Below are positions 26,008 through 34,545 of a stretch of DNA of 64,000 nucleotides, piece after piece. The stretch's first letter is position 1. Every line of letters begins with the position of its first letter. The stretch is from Bradyrhizobium paxllaeri (GTDB lineage Bacteria > Pseudomonadota > Alphaproteobacteria > Rhizobiales > Xanthobacteraceae): the NCBI RefSeq assembly GCF_001693515.2, contig NZ_CP042968.1, forward strand, positions 1,302,001 through 1,366,000. The letters run 5' to 3'. The notes beneath the pieces are model-generated. The model had not been told where the DNA came from. It made no database searches and saw only the letters and a program-made list of their open reading frames with translations. The translations under genes were made by a program, and so were the position numbers.

Positions 26008-28887
26008 ATGCGGGTTGCCACGGAGACATCGCAGCAAGGCGCACGCCGGCAGGAACTGATATTTTCCTTCGGACCGTTTCGCCTCGTTCCCCGCCGACAA
26101 TTGCTTCTTCTTGACGGGCGTCCCGTAAAATTGGGTGGGCGCGCTTTCGAACTTTTGCAACTGCTGGTACAGCGCAGCGGCGAACTGGTCACCAAGGATG
26201 AGCTGATGGCGGCCGCTTGGCCGGGCACCTTCCTTCACGACAGCAATCTCAAGGTCAATATGTGGAGTTTGCGTCGTTCGCTTGGTGATACGCAGGTTGA
26301 ATCTATCTACATTGCAACCGTGGCGCGCCGTGGCTACAAATTTATAGCGGAGGTGCAAACCAGCATCGCCGAGGTCGAGGACAATCTTGCGCTTGCTGGG
26401 CCGTCCCCTTCGTCCCGGCCGCCATTGTTGCGCGGCATCGTTGGTCGCGAAGCGGACATGGCGGACATTGCCGACTTGTTGATCCAGAAGAGACACATCA
26501 CCCTGGCCGGCGCAGGGGGGATCGGCAAGACGACCGTCGCCATTGCCGCGGCGCGGGCCTTTTCCTCGCAGTGCCGCGACGGCACGTGCTTTGTCGACCT
26601 CGCGACAATCTCTGATCCGACACTTTTCGGCGCGGCGCTGCTGACAGCGCTGGGCATCAGGGGCAATTCGGATAACAGCCTAGCTGCAGTCCTCGAGTAT
26701 CTGCGACCGCGACAGATGCTGATCATTCTGGACAATTGCGAACATGTGCTCCCCGCCGCCGCCATCTTTGCCGGCAAGTTGATGGCTGACACATCGCCGT
26801 CCAAGCTGCTTGCTACGAGCCGCGAGCCGCTCGGCACCGTCACCGAGCATGTCGTGCGGCTTGGTTCGCTTCCCTCACCGAGATCTGGCGACGCCCTGAC
26901 AGCCGATCAGGCCATCCGATTTCCAGCGGTGCAGCTATTCGTCCGCCGCGCAGCCGAATGGTCGGACTACCAGTTCATCGATGATGACTGCGAGGCCGTC
27001 GCCTCAATATGTCATTCGCTTGACGGTCTCCCGTTGGCTATTGAACTGGCGGCAGCCCAGATTGGAACATTCAGCCCCCGCGAGCTGGTGGCGATGCTTG
27101 ACCAGAACCTCGGTTTTCGGGGCCCAAGCGTTGAAGGTGCGCCGCCACGCCATGAAACCCTCATGGCCACGATCGACTGGAGCTTCAAGCTCCTCTCGCA
27201 GAGGGAAGCCACGCTGTTCAGCTTGCTCTCGGTGTTCAGCGATGCCTTCGAGGTCGAGGATGCGGTCTTCATCTCGGAGGCAACGGAACTAACTCCGGTC
27301 GATGTCGTCACCGGTCTCGGAAGTCTCGTTGCCAAATCGCTTGTGACCGCGCAGGCGAGAGGCCCGAGCCTTCGCTATCGACTGCTGGACAGCACACGGC
27401 GGTACGCGGCCGAGCGGCGCCAGGCCGATCCCGCCTGCGGTCAAGCTCAACGGCATCATGCGCAGCGCGTCCTCGCGCTGTACGAACAGTCCGAAGAGGA
27501 GTGGAACTGGCGCGAGCCGGCCGACTGGACCCAGCGCTACCTCGGCCGTATCTCCGATTTGAGGGCTGCCCTTTCATGGGCGTTTAGCGAAGAAGGCGAC
27601 CCGGTCCTCGGAATCAAGCTTACGGTTGCGGCGATCACTTTATGGTCGGAAACCTCCATTTTGTCAGAAGCCCAAGCGCGGCTGGAATTTGCGCTCGCCC
27701 TGGCCAAGACAATCGACTGCGACGACCTGTCGAAGGCAAAGCTCGCCTGTGCCCTTGGATGGAGCCTGTTCTACGCACGCAAAATGTCGAACGAAAACGA
27801 GGTTGCCTGGCTTGCCGCCATTGCCTTTGCGAAGCGCGCCGACGATCTTGAGTATCAGCAGCGGGCGCTGGTGGGTTTCGCCTTTTACTTATTGCAGATC
27901 GGCAATGTCGCGCGTGCCATAGCCTATCTCGAGGAATCCGCCGAGCTGGCTGATCGCGACCGCGACTCGACGGCAACGTCCGAAGGTGACAGGGCGCTGG
28001 CCTGGGCCCGTGCCCATGCTGGCGAGTTAAATCAAAGCCGCGAGGTACTCGATCGCCTTGCCGCGACCTATTCGCTGGCTGAGGGCCGTTCGCGCAAGGA
28101 TGCGAACGAGGTCTACCGGTTCATCACCGTCCGCTTCAACCTGCCCTTCGTTGCGTGGATGCAAGGGCATGCCGACTATGCCGCCAGGCTGGCCCGCGAT
28201 GCTGTCGACGCTGCCGATCGCAGCGGTCATTGGGTGTCTCAGTCGAATGCGCTTGGGCTGGCCGCGCTTCCCGTCTCGCTCCAAACGGGGAATTTGGACG
28301 CGCTCGAGAGTTTCACCGAGCGGCTGCGTCGCAACCTGGAACGGGAGCGCATCTCGCGCTGGGTTCCGGTCGAGCGCTATTTCTCTGCTTGCCTGCGCGA
28401 TTTGCGCGGCGATCCGCAGGCGGTGGAGGATATTCGAGCGGCGATTGGCGAACTCATCGAATGTCGCTTTCTGATGCGGATCGGCAGCTATCTTGCAGTC
28501 CTGGCGCACACCTTGCTGCGCCAAGGGCGGATTGAGGAAGCGCGCGAGACCATCGCGCAGGCCATCGACTATCAGGAACGCCAGGGAGAACGCTGGTGCC
28601 GGTCCGAACTGCAGCGAGTTGATGCATCGGTCCTTTTCCATGCAGGTGAGCCGCTGCGTGCGGAAAAGCGGCTGCAGCAAGCGCTCGCCGAAGCGCGTGC
28701 GATAGGGGCTTTGACCTTCGAGCTACGTATCGCCACCGATTTAGCCGAGCACTGGATCGCGACCGGCCGCAGGTCCAAGGCTATCCGATTGCTCGCCCCG
28801 GTCTATCAAAAATTCACCGAGGGTTTTGAAACGCAGGATCTTGTTGCCGCCTCGCGCCTACTGCAACGAGCGCGAGCTAACGGATAG
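26008..28887 (+). CDS. large regulator: winged helix, STAND ATPase, TPR-like repeats
   Basis: A 959-residue signal-transduction regulator. Residues ~18-112 are an OmpR-type winged helix (FSFGPFRLVPRRQLLLLDG, then SNLKVNMWSLRRSLGD). Residues ~140-440 are an NB-ARC/STAND ATPase with Walker A GAGGIGKTTVA (about 168), Walker B MLIILDNCEHV (about 238) and sensor TSREPLG. The C-terminal ~500 residues are helical TPR-like repeats. Such proteins bind DNA once the STAND module is switched by a ligand sensed by the repeats. It stands alone, 238 bases after the ABM gene, and may regulate that cluster. The stump at 2375-2971 has a similar N-terminal domain. Confidence 0.9.
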   Translation: MRVATETSQQGARRQELIFSFGPFRLVPRRQLLLLDGRPVKLGGRAFELLQLLVQRSGELVTKDELMAAAWPGTFLHDSNLKVNMWSLRRSLGDTQVESIYIATVARRGYKFIAEVQTSIAEVEDNLALAGPSPSSRPPLLRGIVGREADMADIADLLIQKRHITLAGAGGIGKTTVAIAAARAFSSQCRDGTCFVDLATISDPTLFGAALLTALGIRGNSDNSLAAVLEYLRPRQMLIILDNCEHVLPAAAIFAGKLMADTSPSKLLATSREPLGTVTEHVVRLGSLPSPRSGDALTADQAIRFPAVQLFVRRAAEWSDYQFIDDDCEAVASICHSLDGLPLAIELAAAQIGTFSPRELVAMLDQNLGFRGPSVEGAPPRHETLMATIDWSFKLLSQREATLFSLLSVFSDAFEVEDAVFISEATELTPVDVVTGLGSLVAKSLVTAQARGPSLRYRLLDSTRRYAAERRQADPACGQAQRHHAQRVLALYEQSEEEWNWREPADWTQRYLGRISDLRAALSWAFSEEGDPVLGIKLTVAAITLWSETSILSEAQARLEFALALAKTIDCDDLSKAKLACALGWSLFYARKMSNENEVAWLAAIAFAKRADDLEYQQRALVGFAFYLLQIGNVARAIAYLEESAELADRDRDSTATSEGDRALAWARAHAGELNQSREVLDRLAATYSLAEGRSRKDANEVYRFITVRFNLPFVAWMQGHADYAARLARDAVDAADRSGHWVSQSNALGLAALPVSLQTGNLDALESFTERLRRNLERERISRWVPVERYFSACLRDLRGDPQAVEDIRAAIGELIECRFLMRIGSYLAVLAHTLLRQGRIEEARETIAQAIDYQERQGERWCRSELQRVDASVLFHAGEPLRAEKRLQQALAEARAIGALTFELRIATDLAEHWIATGRRSKAIRLLAPVYQKFTEGFETQDLVAASRLLQRARANG

Positions 28888-29298
28888 CGGCCGCAGCTGG
28901 CGCCTGCTTTTAGACCCTTGGCGCGATAACGCCGCCGAATCTACGATCAGGAGAGAGAAGCCATCGTCAGATCGAGTAGTGGAGCGGTAGTATGATGGCC
29001 GCTGAAGCAAAGCAATGATATGCGACGATGCAATAGTGCCGCTGATTTGCCCGACGTGTCAAATCGTTCGCGGGGTCGCTCAAAGCATCGACCAGTTGCT
29101 ACTTTGCATGGGGTTGTTTTCGATATTTTGGTTGGTGGGGAGCGAAGGCTGGTGGGCCCGGCAGGACGCGAACCTGCAACCAGACCGTTATGAGCTGCTG
29201 AATATCGAACAGGTTCGTTGATTTTGCTGTCCTTTCGTTTGAATTCGATCGCGTTCGTTGCGCTTTGGCTGGGGCGTTTCTGGTGCGAAACTGGTGCG
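28888..29298 (-). repeat. island-end composite repeat, copy C, with mutated tRNA-Met 3' half
   Basis: Gene-free DNA with the same blocks as copies A and B: 28934-29020 resembles 19836-19920; 29035-29150 (tgatttgcccgacgtgtcaa ... ttgttttcgatattttgg) matches 3597-3690; and 29150-29205 is a minus-strand tRNA-Met(CAU) 3' half. Here the T-loop is changed (gcgaacc where A and B have tcgaacc on the plus strand), so it is older or freer to drift. The 100-base tail to 29298 ends ggtgcgaaactggtgcgg. Confidence 0.72.
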
Positions 29299-29373
29299 GT
29301 GGCGCCTCGGTCTGGACCCGAACTTAGATAGGGCGTTGTGGCGACCTGACGTCTGTCACTCGTAGCGGACCTT

Positions 29374-29418
29374 CAGCCTAATGACCTAAGGGCCATAGGT
29401 CGAGATCCTATCGGAGTA
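29374..29418 (+). other. degenerate tRNA-like T-arm, possible old att scar
   Basis: The sequence cagcctaatgaccta... ends in a stem ATAGG/CCTAT around a 7-base loop. It aligns with the initiator-tRNA-Met fragment at 31157-31198 (agctcataacctga...) with many mismatches. It lies just beyond the end of the DUF2235 gene, so that gene would sit between two related tRNA-like scars. The similarity is weak and could be chance. Confidence 0.35.
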
Positions 29419-29443
29419 GACGCTCTTCGTTCCGGGCTCCCCG

Positions 29444-30976
29444 TCACAACCGGCCCGGATAGCCGGCTTTTTCCCACTTCGCCTCGATATCGTCGGCGAC
29501 GCACTTTGGATTCTGGGCAGGCTTGGCTACAGCTGCATTCGAACCAAAATATTGCTTGAAGTCGACATGCTTTCCCAGATTTGAGGGGCGATACTGCGCA
29601 ATTCGGTTGAACAACAGGACCGGATCGCCTGCGAACCGCTGGTAGACAGACTTGTGCATCGTTGCAGCGGACTCATGCGTCTTATCGTCTTCCGGCAACA
29701 GCCGGACGCCCTTCTTCAGCCAGCCCCCGGCCTGTTCGTCGTGCTGCGGGCCGCTGGGATGGGGCCACAGCTTCAGCACGCTGCTGTCGTGTTTCAGGCC
29801 ATCCTGGATAATAGACGAAGCGGCGAGCATCCAGCTCAGGGCGACGTCCGAAAGGCGGGCTTCGTTTTCGAGGTAGCCGCCGCCGATATCCGCGTGAACC
29901 CCGGGAAACCAGACCTGTTCGAAGTAAAGGTTCTTATCCTCGTCGCGCTTCATCAGCTTCTCGGCGGTTGGCCTCCAGCCGACACGCGCGAAGTCGGCGC
30001 GGTTTTCGTCGATGGACATTGCATGCTTCGCGTAGCCGACATTCACGTTAAGGGTCGTGTCATAGAATTGATGCTTCGGCCGCGTGAGATGCAGCGTCAT
30101 GAGACGTCTGAAAAAGCCATAGCCGGGCAGGGACGGCGCAATCTTCAAATAATTCTTCAGGTAGATGAGCAGCGCAACGATAACACTCAAATAGCCCAGA
30201 TCGCGCGTAACCTTGCCGGCCCATGGGTAGGCGGGTTCCAGCCAAGCGCCTATGAAATGCAGCCCGAATGGAATCGCGAGCACAGCCGCGATAAGAATCG
30301 GCGCCAGCCACTTATTCCCTAATGCGGCCACAGTGTCGAAGACGCCGATAAAATAGGGAAACACATTTGCCTGCTCGACTCCGTCCTTGACGGCTGAGCA
30401 TCCGTGTTCGGTCCTGAATTTTTCGGCGATCGCATCGCGCGTCTGCAACATGAACTGGAGATAGTGGCCCACCTTCGTCCGGTCATAGGATGAGCAGAAC
30501 TGATACACGTCCTTCACCGCGTGTTCTGCAAGTTCGCGCGATCCTTCAAGGTCAAGACGTAGGGGGGCACCACCCGGCAATTGCCGCGCGATTCCGCAAT
30601 AGGAGATCACACCCGCAAGCGAGCGAACCGTGTAAGCGCCGCGGCTGAAGCCGATCAGGAAAATACGGTCGCCGGGTTCATACAAGCGTATTATCGCAGC
30701 GTAACAGTCTATGATGTTTGCGGTGATGCCGAGGCCGGTAGCCATGCTCGCGACGTTGTAGAACGTACGCAGCCAGCCGACCTTGAAGTGACCGCCGTCC
30801 GCTGCCGAACCGAGACCGGGGTCGTAGAATGCGACCTGCTCGGAAGGATCAATTCGGGTGTCGGGGCCTACGCGGCAGGCGCGGTACAGCTTGTAGACGT
30901 TAGTTCGTGCCTCGTCGAAATTGATGCCGCCCGCCTGGCCTGTGCCATCGGAAAAGATGACGATGCTCTTCGGCAT
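29444..30976 (-). CDS. DUF2235-domain hydrolase (T6SS phospholipase-like)
   Basis: A 510-residue protein of the DUF2235 family, alpha/beta hydrolases that include type VI secretion phospholipase effectors. Family marks are SIVIFSDGTGQ at the N-terminus, the nucleophile elbow FLIGFSRGAYTVRSLAG (about residue 113), HADIGGGY near residue 360 with a likely catalytic His/Asp, and two hydrophobic helices between residues ~225 and 285. The helices suggest membrane contact. I prefer the ATG at 30976 because homology begins at once. No immunity, VgrG or other T6SS gene is adjacent, so a secreted-effector role is unproven. Confidence 0.85.
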   Translation of the reverse strand: MPKSIVIFSDGTGQAGGINFDEARTNVYKLYRACRVGPDTRIDPSEQVAFYDPGLGSAADGGHFKVGWLRTFYNVASMATGLGITANIIDCYAAIIRLYEPGDRIFLIGFSRGAYTVRSLAGVISYCGIARQLPGGAPLRLDLEGSRELAEHAVKDVYQFCSSYDRTKVGHYLQFMLQTRDAIAEKFRTEHGCSAVKDGVEQANVFPYFIGVFDTVAALGNKWLAPILIAAVLAIPFGLHFIGAWLEPAYPWAGKVTRDLGYLSVIVALLIYLKNYLKIAPSLPGYGFFRRLMTLHLTRPKHQFYDTTLNVNVGYAKHAMSIDENRADFARVGWRPTAEKLMKRDEDKNLYFEQVWFPGVHADIGGGYLENEARLSDVALSWMLAASSIIQDGLKHDSSVLKLWPHPSGPQHDEQAGGWLKKGVRLLPEDDKTHESAATMHKSVYQRFAGDPVLLFNRIAQYRPSNLGKHVDFKQYFGSNAAVAKPAQNPKCVADDIEAKWEKAGYPGRL

Positions 30977-31147
30977 TTGACCTGTCCCGCCCAAAGGTTG
31001 CTGAAGAAAGGACTATCATAGATTGTATGGCCGATTCTCAAAGTGTTTATAGAAGGTCTTTTGTCTGCGGGATGTGGATGGTCGTGGCATAGAAATCGGA
31101 CTGGTTATGCAAACCGCCAGATGATCGTGACAAACACTACCGGCACA

Positions 31148-31200
31148 TCGTCAAGCTCATAACCTGAAGGTCATAGGTTCAAATCCTATCCCCGCAACCA
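31148..31200 (+). other. initiator tRNA-Met 3' half (attachment scar)
   Basis: This reads tcgtcaagctcataacctga... and ends ccccgcaacca: anticodon loop ctcataa (CAU), T-arm ATAGG-ttcaaat-CCTAT and CCA end, as in initiator tRNA-Met. No D-arm 5' half or acceptor 5' strand lies upstream, so it is a fragment. On the opposite strand it encodes the last residues of the serine recombinase. A terminator follows at once, just as after a real tRNA gene. It should be one end of the recombinase-bearing element. Confidence 0.75.
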
Positions 31201-32809
31201 TCTCGAATTGCGAAACCCCGGTCCCAGTGGCCGGGGTTTTTGTTTTGAGGGAAATCGCCAAGATTCCGGCTAGATCGCCCCGGACGTCGATCTTCAATTC
31301 GCCAGCCTCTGGAGTAAGGATGATCTCTTTCACGAGGGAACGCAGAATCTCGCCAGCCTTCAGCCGGGTTGCCTCGGTATGGTCCTGTAACGCCTCGTGG
31401 AGGGCGCCGACCTTTTCCCGGTAGAACGTCGCCATCTCGGGATGAAGAAGGGGCGGCGGCACCTCTGCATCGGTGAGCTGCTGCTCAAGCTCTGCCTTCC
31501 GGCCCTCAAGCTGGACCATCTTGGCGTTGATCCTGTCCGCCGCGCCGCCCTTGAGGATCAGATTAAGCAGCGTATCCAGCTCGCGCTCGATGCGCTTCAG
31601 CTCCGACCGCGCAACCTCTATCGACGCCGAGCCTTCCATCCGAAGACGATTCATCTCACGTGTTAATTCGTCGCAGAATTCCTTGAACAGAGCCGGGTCC
31701 ATTAGGTGGCATCGTAGCGCGTTCAGCACGCGTGCCTCCAGCCGCGCGCGGTGGAAACTCCTCCTATTATCGCACGTTCCCTTGTTTCTTGCGGTCGAGC
31801 AGCCGATGAGGTCGGCCGAAATCATGGCGTATCCGCCGCCGCAGCATGCGCATTTTATCAAACCTGAGAATAAGTATTTTGGGCGGCGGCGGTCGCGGAA
31901 GCTATTCTGCACCTCAGTGCCATCGTCCTGGCGCTTTGTCTTTATGGCAGCTTGTCGTGCCTTTGCGGCATTCCAGAGCCCATCATCTACGATGCGCAAT
32001 TCTGGTACTTCTTGAATGATCCATTCGGCTGCGGGGTTGTGGCGCGCCTGACGCTTGCCAGTTTCCGGGTCTTTGATGAACCGCTGTCGATTCCAAACGA
32101 TCCGGCCGATATACATCTCGTTGTTCAAGATGCCGTTGCCACGCTTCGTGTTGCCATTGATGGTACTGAAGCCCCAATCGCCGCCGCCTGGCGCCGCGAT
32201 GCCATCCCTATTTAGCTCAACAGCGATCCGCTTCGCCGACTTGCCAACGACATAGTCGCGAAAGATGCGGCGAACCACCTCAGCTTCCGCAGGATTAATC
32301 ATGCGATCGCCACGTATCGGCTCGCCGCTTTCATTGAAGTGCTTCACAACATCATAGCCGTAGGAGTTGCCACCGCCAGATTTGCCAAGCGCGACGCGTC
32401 CGCGCTGGCCTCGGCGCGTTTTGTCGGCAAGATCCTTGAGGAAGAGGGCGTTCATCGTGCCCTTGAGGCCCACATGCAGGTGCGTAACCTCACCCTCGGA
32501 TAAAGTAACGATCTTTACGTTGGCATAGGCCATGCGCTTGAACACGCCAGCGATGTCTTCCTGATCACGTGAGAGGCGATCCATCGCCTCCGCCAGCACC
32601 ACTTGAAATCGCCCGCGCAAGGCGTCGGTAATGAGCGCTTGGACGCCGGCACGCAGAAGCGACGCACCGGAAATCGCGTGGTCGGAATACTCCTCAACGA
32701 CTCGCCAACCCTGCTTCTCGGCATAGGTACGGCAGACGCGAAATTGGTCCGCGATTGACGCGTCGCGCTGGTTGTCACTGGAGTAGCGGGCGTAAAGCGC
32801 GACCTTCAT
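31157..32809 (-). CDS. large serine recombinase (site-specific integrase)
   Basis: A 550-residue serine recombinase. The resolvase domain (residues 1-~140) starts VALYARYSSDNQRDASI with the nucleophilic serine in SSDNQ and has the DRLSRDQEDIAG catalytic segment. A recombinase domain follows (GYDVVKHF to about residue 300), then a zinc ribbon (IKCACCGGGYAM ... CSTARNKGTCDN) and a coiled coil (about 390-480). The last ~27 residues, including VAGIGFEPMTFRL, are encoded by the complement of an initiator tRNA-Met end and its terminator. The ATG at 32809 has GGAG 8 bases upstream. It should mobilise this part of the island. Confidence 0.92.
   Translation of the reverse strand: MKVALYARYSSDNQRDASIADQFRVCRTYAEKQGWRVVEEYSDHAISGASLLRAGVQALITDALRGRFQVVLAEAMDRLSRDQEDIAGVFKRMAYANVKIVTLSEGEVTHLHVGLKGTMNALFLKDLADKTRRGQRGRVALGKSGGGNSYGYDVVKHFNESGEPIRGDRMINPAEAEVVRRIFRDYVVGKSAKRIAVELNRDGIAAPGGGDWGFSTINGNTKRGNGILNNEMYIGRIVWNRQRFIKDPETGKRQARHNPAAEWIIQEVPELRIVDDGLWNAAKARQAAIKTKRQDDGTEVQNSFRDRRRPKYLFSGLIKCACCGGGYAMISADLIGCSTARNKGTCDNRRSFHRARLEARVLNALRCHLMDPALFKEFCDELTREMNRLRMEGSASIEVARSELKRIERELDTLLNLILKGGAADRINAKMVQLEGRKAELEQQLTDAEVPPPLLHPEMATFYREKVGALHEALQDHTEATRLKAGEILRSLVKEIILTPEAGELKIDVRGDLAGILAISLKTKTPATGTGVSQFEMVAGIGFEPMTFRL
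31213..31246 (+). terminator. Rho-independent terminator following the tRNA-fMet fragment
   Basis: A hairpin with arms AAACCCCGG and CCGGGGTTT around a 9-base loop, followed by ttgtttt. It stands 12 bases after the CCA end of the tRNA fragment, where a native tRNA terminator would be. On the other strand it lies inside the recombinase coding sequence. This suggests the tRNA 3' end and its terminator were captured together. Confidence 0.75.
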
Positions 32810-32828
32810 GAGACGGTCTCCGGCAAAG

Positions 32829-33017
32829 TCAGGAGCGCTTCGACCCGTGCTCCTCGTTGGCTTGTTCGTACCAGCAGCGCGCAGCATGACGAGCTAGCAG
32901 TCGCACGACTTCGACGAGACGGGGATCGGGAGCGTTGGCGCTCTGTGGTGCAACCGTCAACTCCGGTTCGTTGCACCTGGCGATGTCTTTGCGCTTTTGA
33001 GCGCCAACGTCTTTCAT
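32829..33017 (-). CDS. small helical protein upstream of the recombinase
   Basis: A 62-residue frame ending 20 bases before the recombinase start. The C-terminal half (DPRLVEVVRLLARHAARCWYEQ) is an amphipathic helix like those of short proteins often found next to serine recombinases in rhizobia. The start is uncertain: the frame is open to 33161, but the region above 33017 does not look protein-like and no good Shine-Dalgarno is seen. It may be a recombination accessory factor; this is inference from position. Confidence 0.5.
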   Translation of the reverse strand: MKDVGAQKRKDIARCNEPELTVAPQSANAPDPRLVEVVRLLARHAARCWYEQANEEHGSKRS

Positions 33018-33283
33018 CGTAATGCCATTGACCGTCGGTCGCACTGGGATAATCCCCAGCACCATCAGCTTTACGATAGACGACAATGATAGAAACTCGA
33101 TGCGGGGCGCCGGATACACCGGGTGTGTTCGATCGGACGACTTCTGGTCCCCGCGTGCCAAATCGCATTTTGGCGTAGTATGGAAACTTGCGCGTTTCGG
33201 CTTGATGGGGAACTAATTGCTTCATCAGATCATGCCAGAATTCACGATGTAGAGAGTGCGGTTCAATTCGGTCCGCGTACTAC

Positions 33284-33955
33284 TCAGTTGGATAGTTGTC
33301 GCACGTCGATCGTGCGCGCTGCTGTTTGCACAGTGATTTCAAAGTGGTCCGTCTGCAAAATATCTACGATGTTGCGCGGTCTATGCGCGACGACGTTGAT
33401 ACCCTTGCGACGCCTTAGGCTGTCGTAGAGCAGCCCCGCACGACCTGACGCGCGAATATCCTCGCCAAGCTTCTGCGAAGCATCATAACGTTCGCTCGCA
33501 TACACTTCGGGAAGTGCGAGTTGCTGCCCTCTGATGTCGAGATAATCTCCTAGCAGCGTAGCGGTGTATGCCCTGTAAGTCCGGCTCATCGTGGCGATGT
33601 TGCGAGCAGCCGCTTCGCGCCGAAGGTGATGACCGACCTCGGCAGCCGCCGTGCGAATATCATCAGCCGCATACCAGGCGCCAAGCTCCGGTCCGTTGAA
33701 TCTCATTCCGCCGGGAGCGACGTGGAGAAAGGCTGCCATGACGATGCTGGAGTTAGGGGTGCCATATACCCATTCGCTCTGCGGTAGCCGATCGATACGT
33801 TCGGCCACAAGACGGTCATTCGTCCAACCGACGAGATCCATCACCGCTGAAAGATCGGCCGCTGTCGCGACCGTATCGAACAGCCCGATGGGAGGAAATT
33901 GTGAAGGGATCAAACGATGGGCAGGCCGTGGCGAGGGTACGAAAGCGTCCGTCAC
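33284..33955 (-). CDS. RES-domain toxin
   Basis: A 223-residue protein with the RES domain, named for conserved Arg, Glu and Ser; characterised members are NAD+-degrading toxins. The core runs from HRLIPSQFPPIGLFD through MRFNGPELGAWYAADD (candidate Glu) to ERYDASQKLGEDIR and SGRAGLLYDSLR (candidate Ser), and ends in a beta-strand pair. It starts with GTG at 33955, overlapping the antitoxin stop as GTGA, so translation is coupled. The Xre/ParS-like partner directly upstream makes the toxin-antitoxin assignment firm. Confidence 0.87.
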   Translation of the reverse strand: MTDAFVPSPRPAHRLIPSQFPPIGLFDTVATAADLSAVMDLVGWTNDRLVAERIDRLPQSEWVYGTPNSSIVMAAFLHVAPGGMRFNGPELGAWYAADDIRTAAAEVGHHLRREAAARNIATMSRTYRAYTATLLGDYLDIRGQQLALPEVYASERYDASQKLGEDIRASGRAGLLYDSLRRRKGINVVAHRPRNIVDILQTDHFEITVQTAARTIDVRQLSN

Positions 33956-34479
33956 CGGAAGACGATCTCCGTGTCGTCGTAAGGCGTGAAGGCCTCGTCA
34001 ATCGTGTTCGGCTGCATGTAAAGGCCGCCACGTGCGCCGTCGAGGAAACGACGCACCGATAGCAACCCATCTTGAGAGCCATTGGTGATGAGATCGAGCG
34101 GCGCATGTCCACCGAAGACGATCTCGTTATGTGGAGTTCGCAACCAATCAACACCGAGCCGTTCCTGGGGAAAGAGGATCCCCAGTGCTTGGTGGATACC
34201 GAATACCGCTGAAATGCGCGTCAGAACGTCCACATCAAGTGTGAACGCGCCGTGCTCACGGGCTTGCTTGCACCAGTTATGGTAAGTGGACCGGGATGGA
34301 TACCCGAGCACCAGGAGGCGCTGCTCTTCCGTCAATCCCCAGAGATCCGCAATCGCGAGGAAGGTTCGTAGGGCTGGCGCGCTGAGCCGCCTTCGGTTGG
34401 CGGGAGCAAATCGTGAGCTATCAAGACGTTGAGGCCCTTTTACTGTCCCAGTGGGGGTCGGCTTGCGTTTATTCAACAT
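33952..34479 (-). CDS. Xre/MbcA/ParS-type antitoxin
   Basis: A 175-residue antitoxin of the RES partner family. After a basic N-terminus comes a helix-turn-helix-like region (LWGLTEEQRLLVLGYPSRST), then the C-terminal toxin-binding domain with FGGHAPLDLITNGSQDGLLS and VRRFLDGARGG, which are diagnostic of DUF2384/MbcA-type antitoxins. The ATG at 34479 is preceded by AGGAG; the frame opens at 34512 but lacks a site there. A palindrome at 34507-34520, 27 bases upstream, is a likely autoregulatory operator. Confidence 0.87.
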   Translation of the reverse strand: MLNKRKPTPTGTVKGPQRLDSSRFAPANRRRLSAPALRTFLAIADLWGLTEEQRLLVLGYPSRSTYHNWCKQAREHGAFTLDVDVLTRISAVFGIHQALGILFPQERLGVDWLRTPHNEIVFGGHAPLDLITNGSQDGLLSVRRFLDGARGGLYMQPNTIDEAFTPYDDTEIVFR

Positions 34480-34506
34480 GGATCGCTCCTGTCGAATATG
34501 GATATA

Positions 34507-34520
34507 GTCCAAATCTGGAC
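34507..34520. promoter_or_regulatory. palindrome upstream of the RES/Xre operon
   Basis: GTCCA-aatc-TGGAC is a perfect 5-bp inverted repeat with a 4-base spacer, lying 27 bases before the antitoxin ATG. Antitoxins of this class repress their own promoters, so this is a plausible operator. A single small palindrome can arise by chance. Confidence 0.5.
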
Positions 34521-34545
34521 AAATTGCAAGCCCACAGCCACGTTA

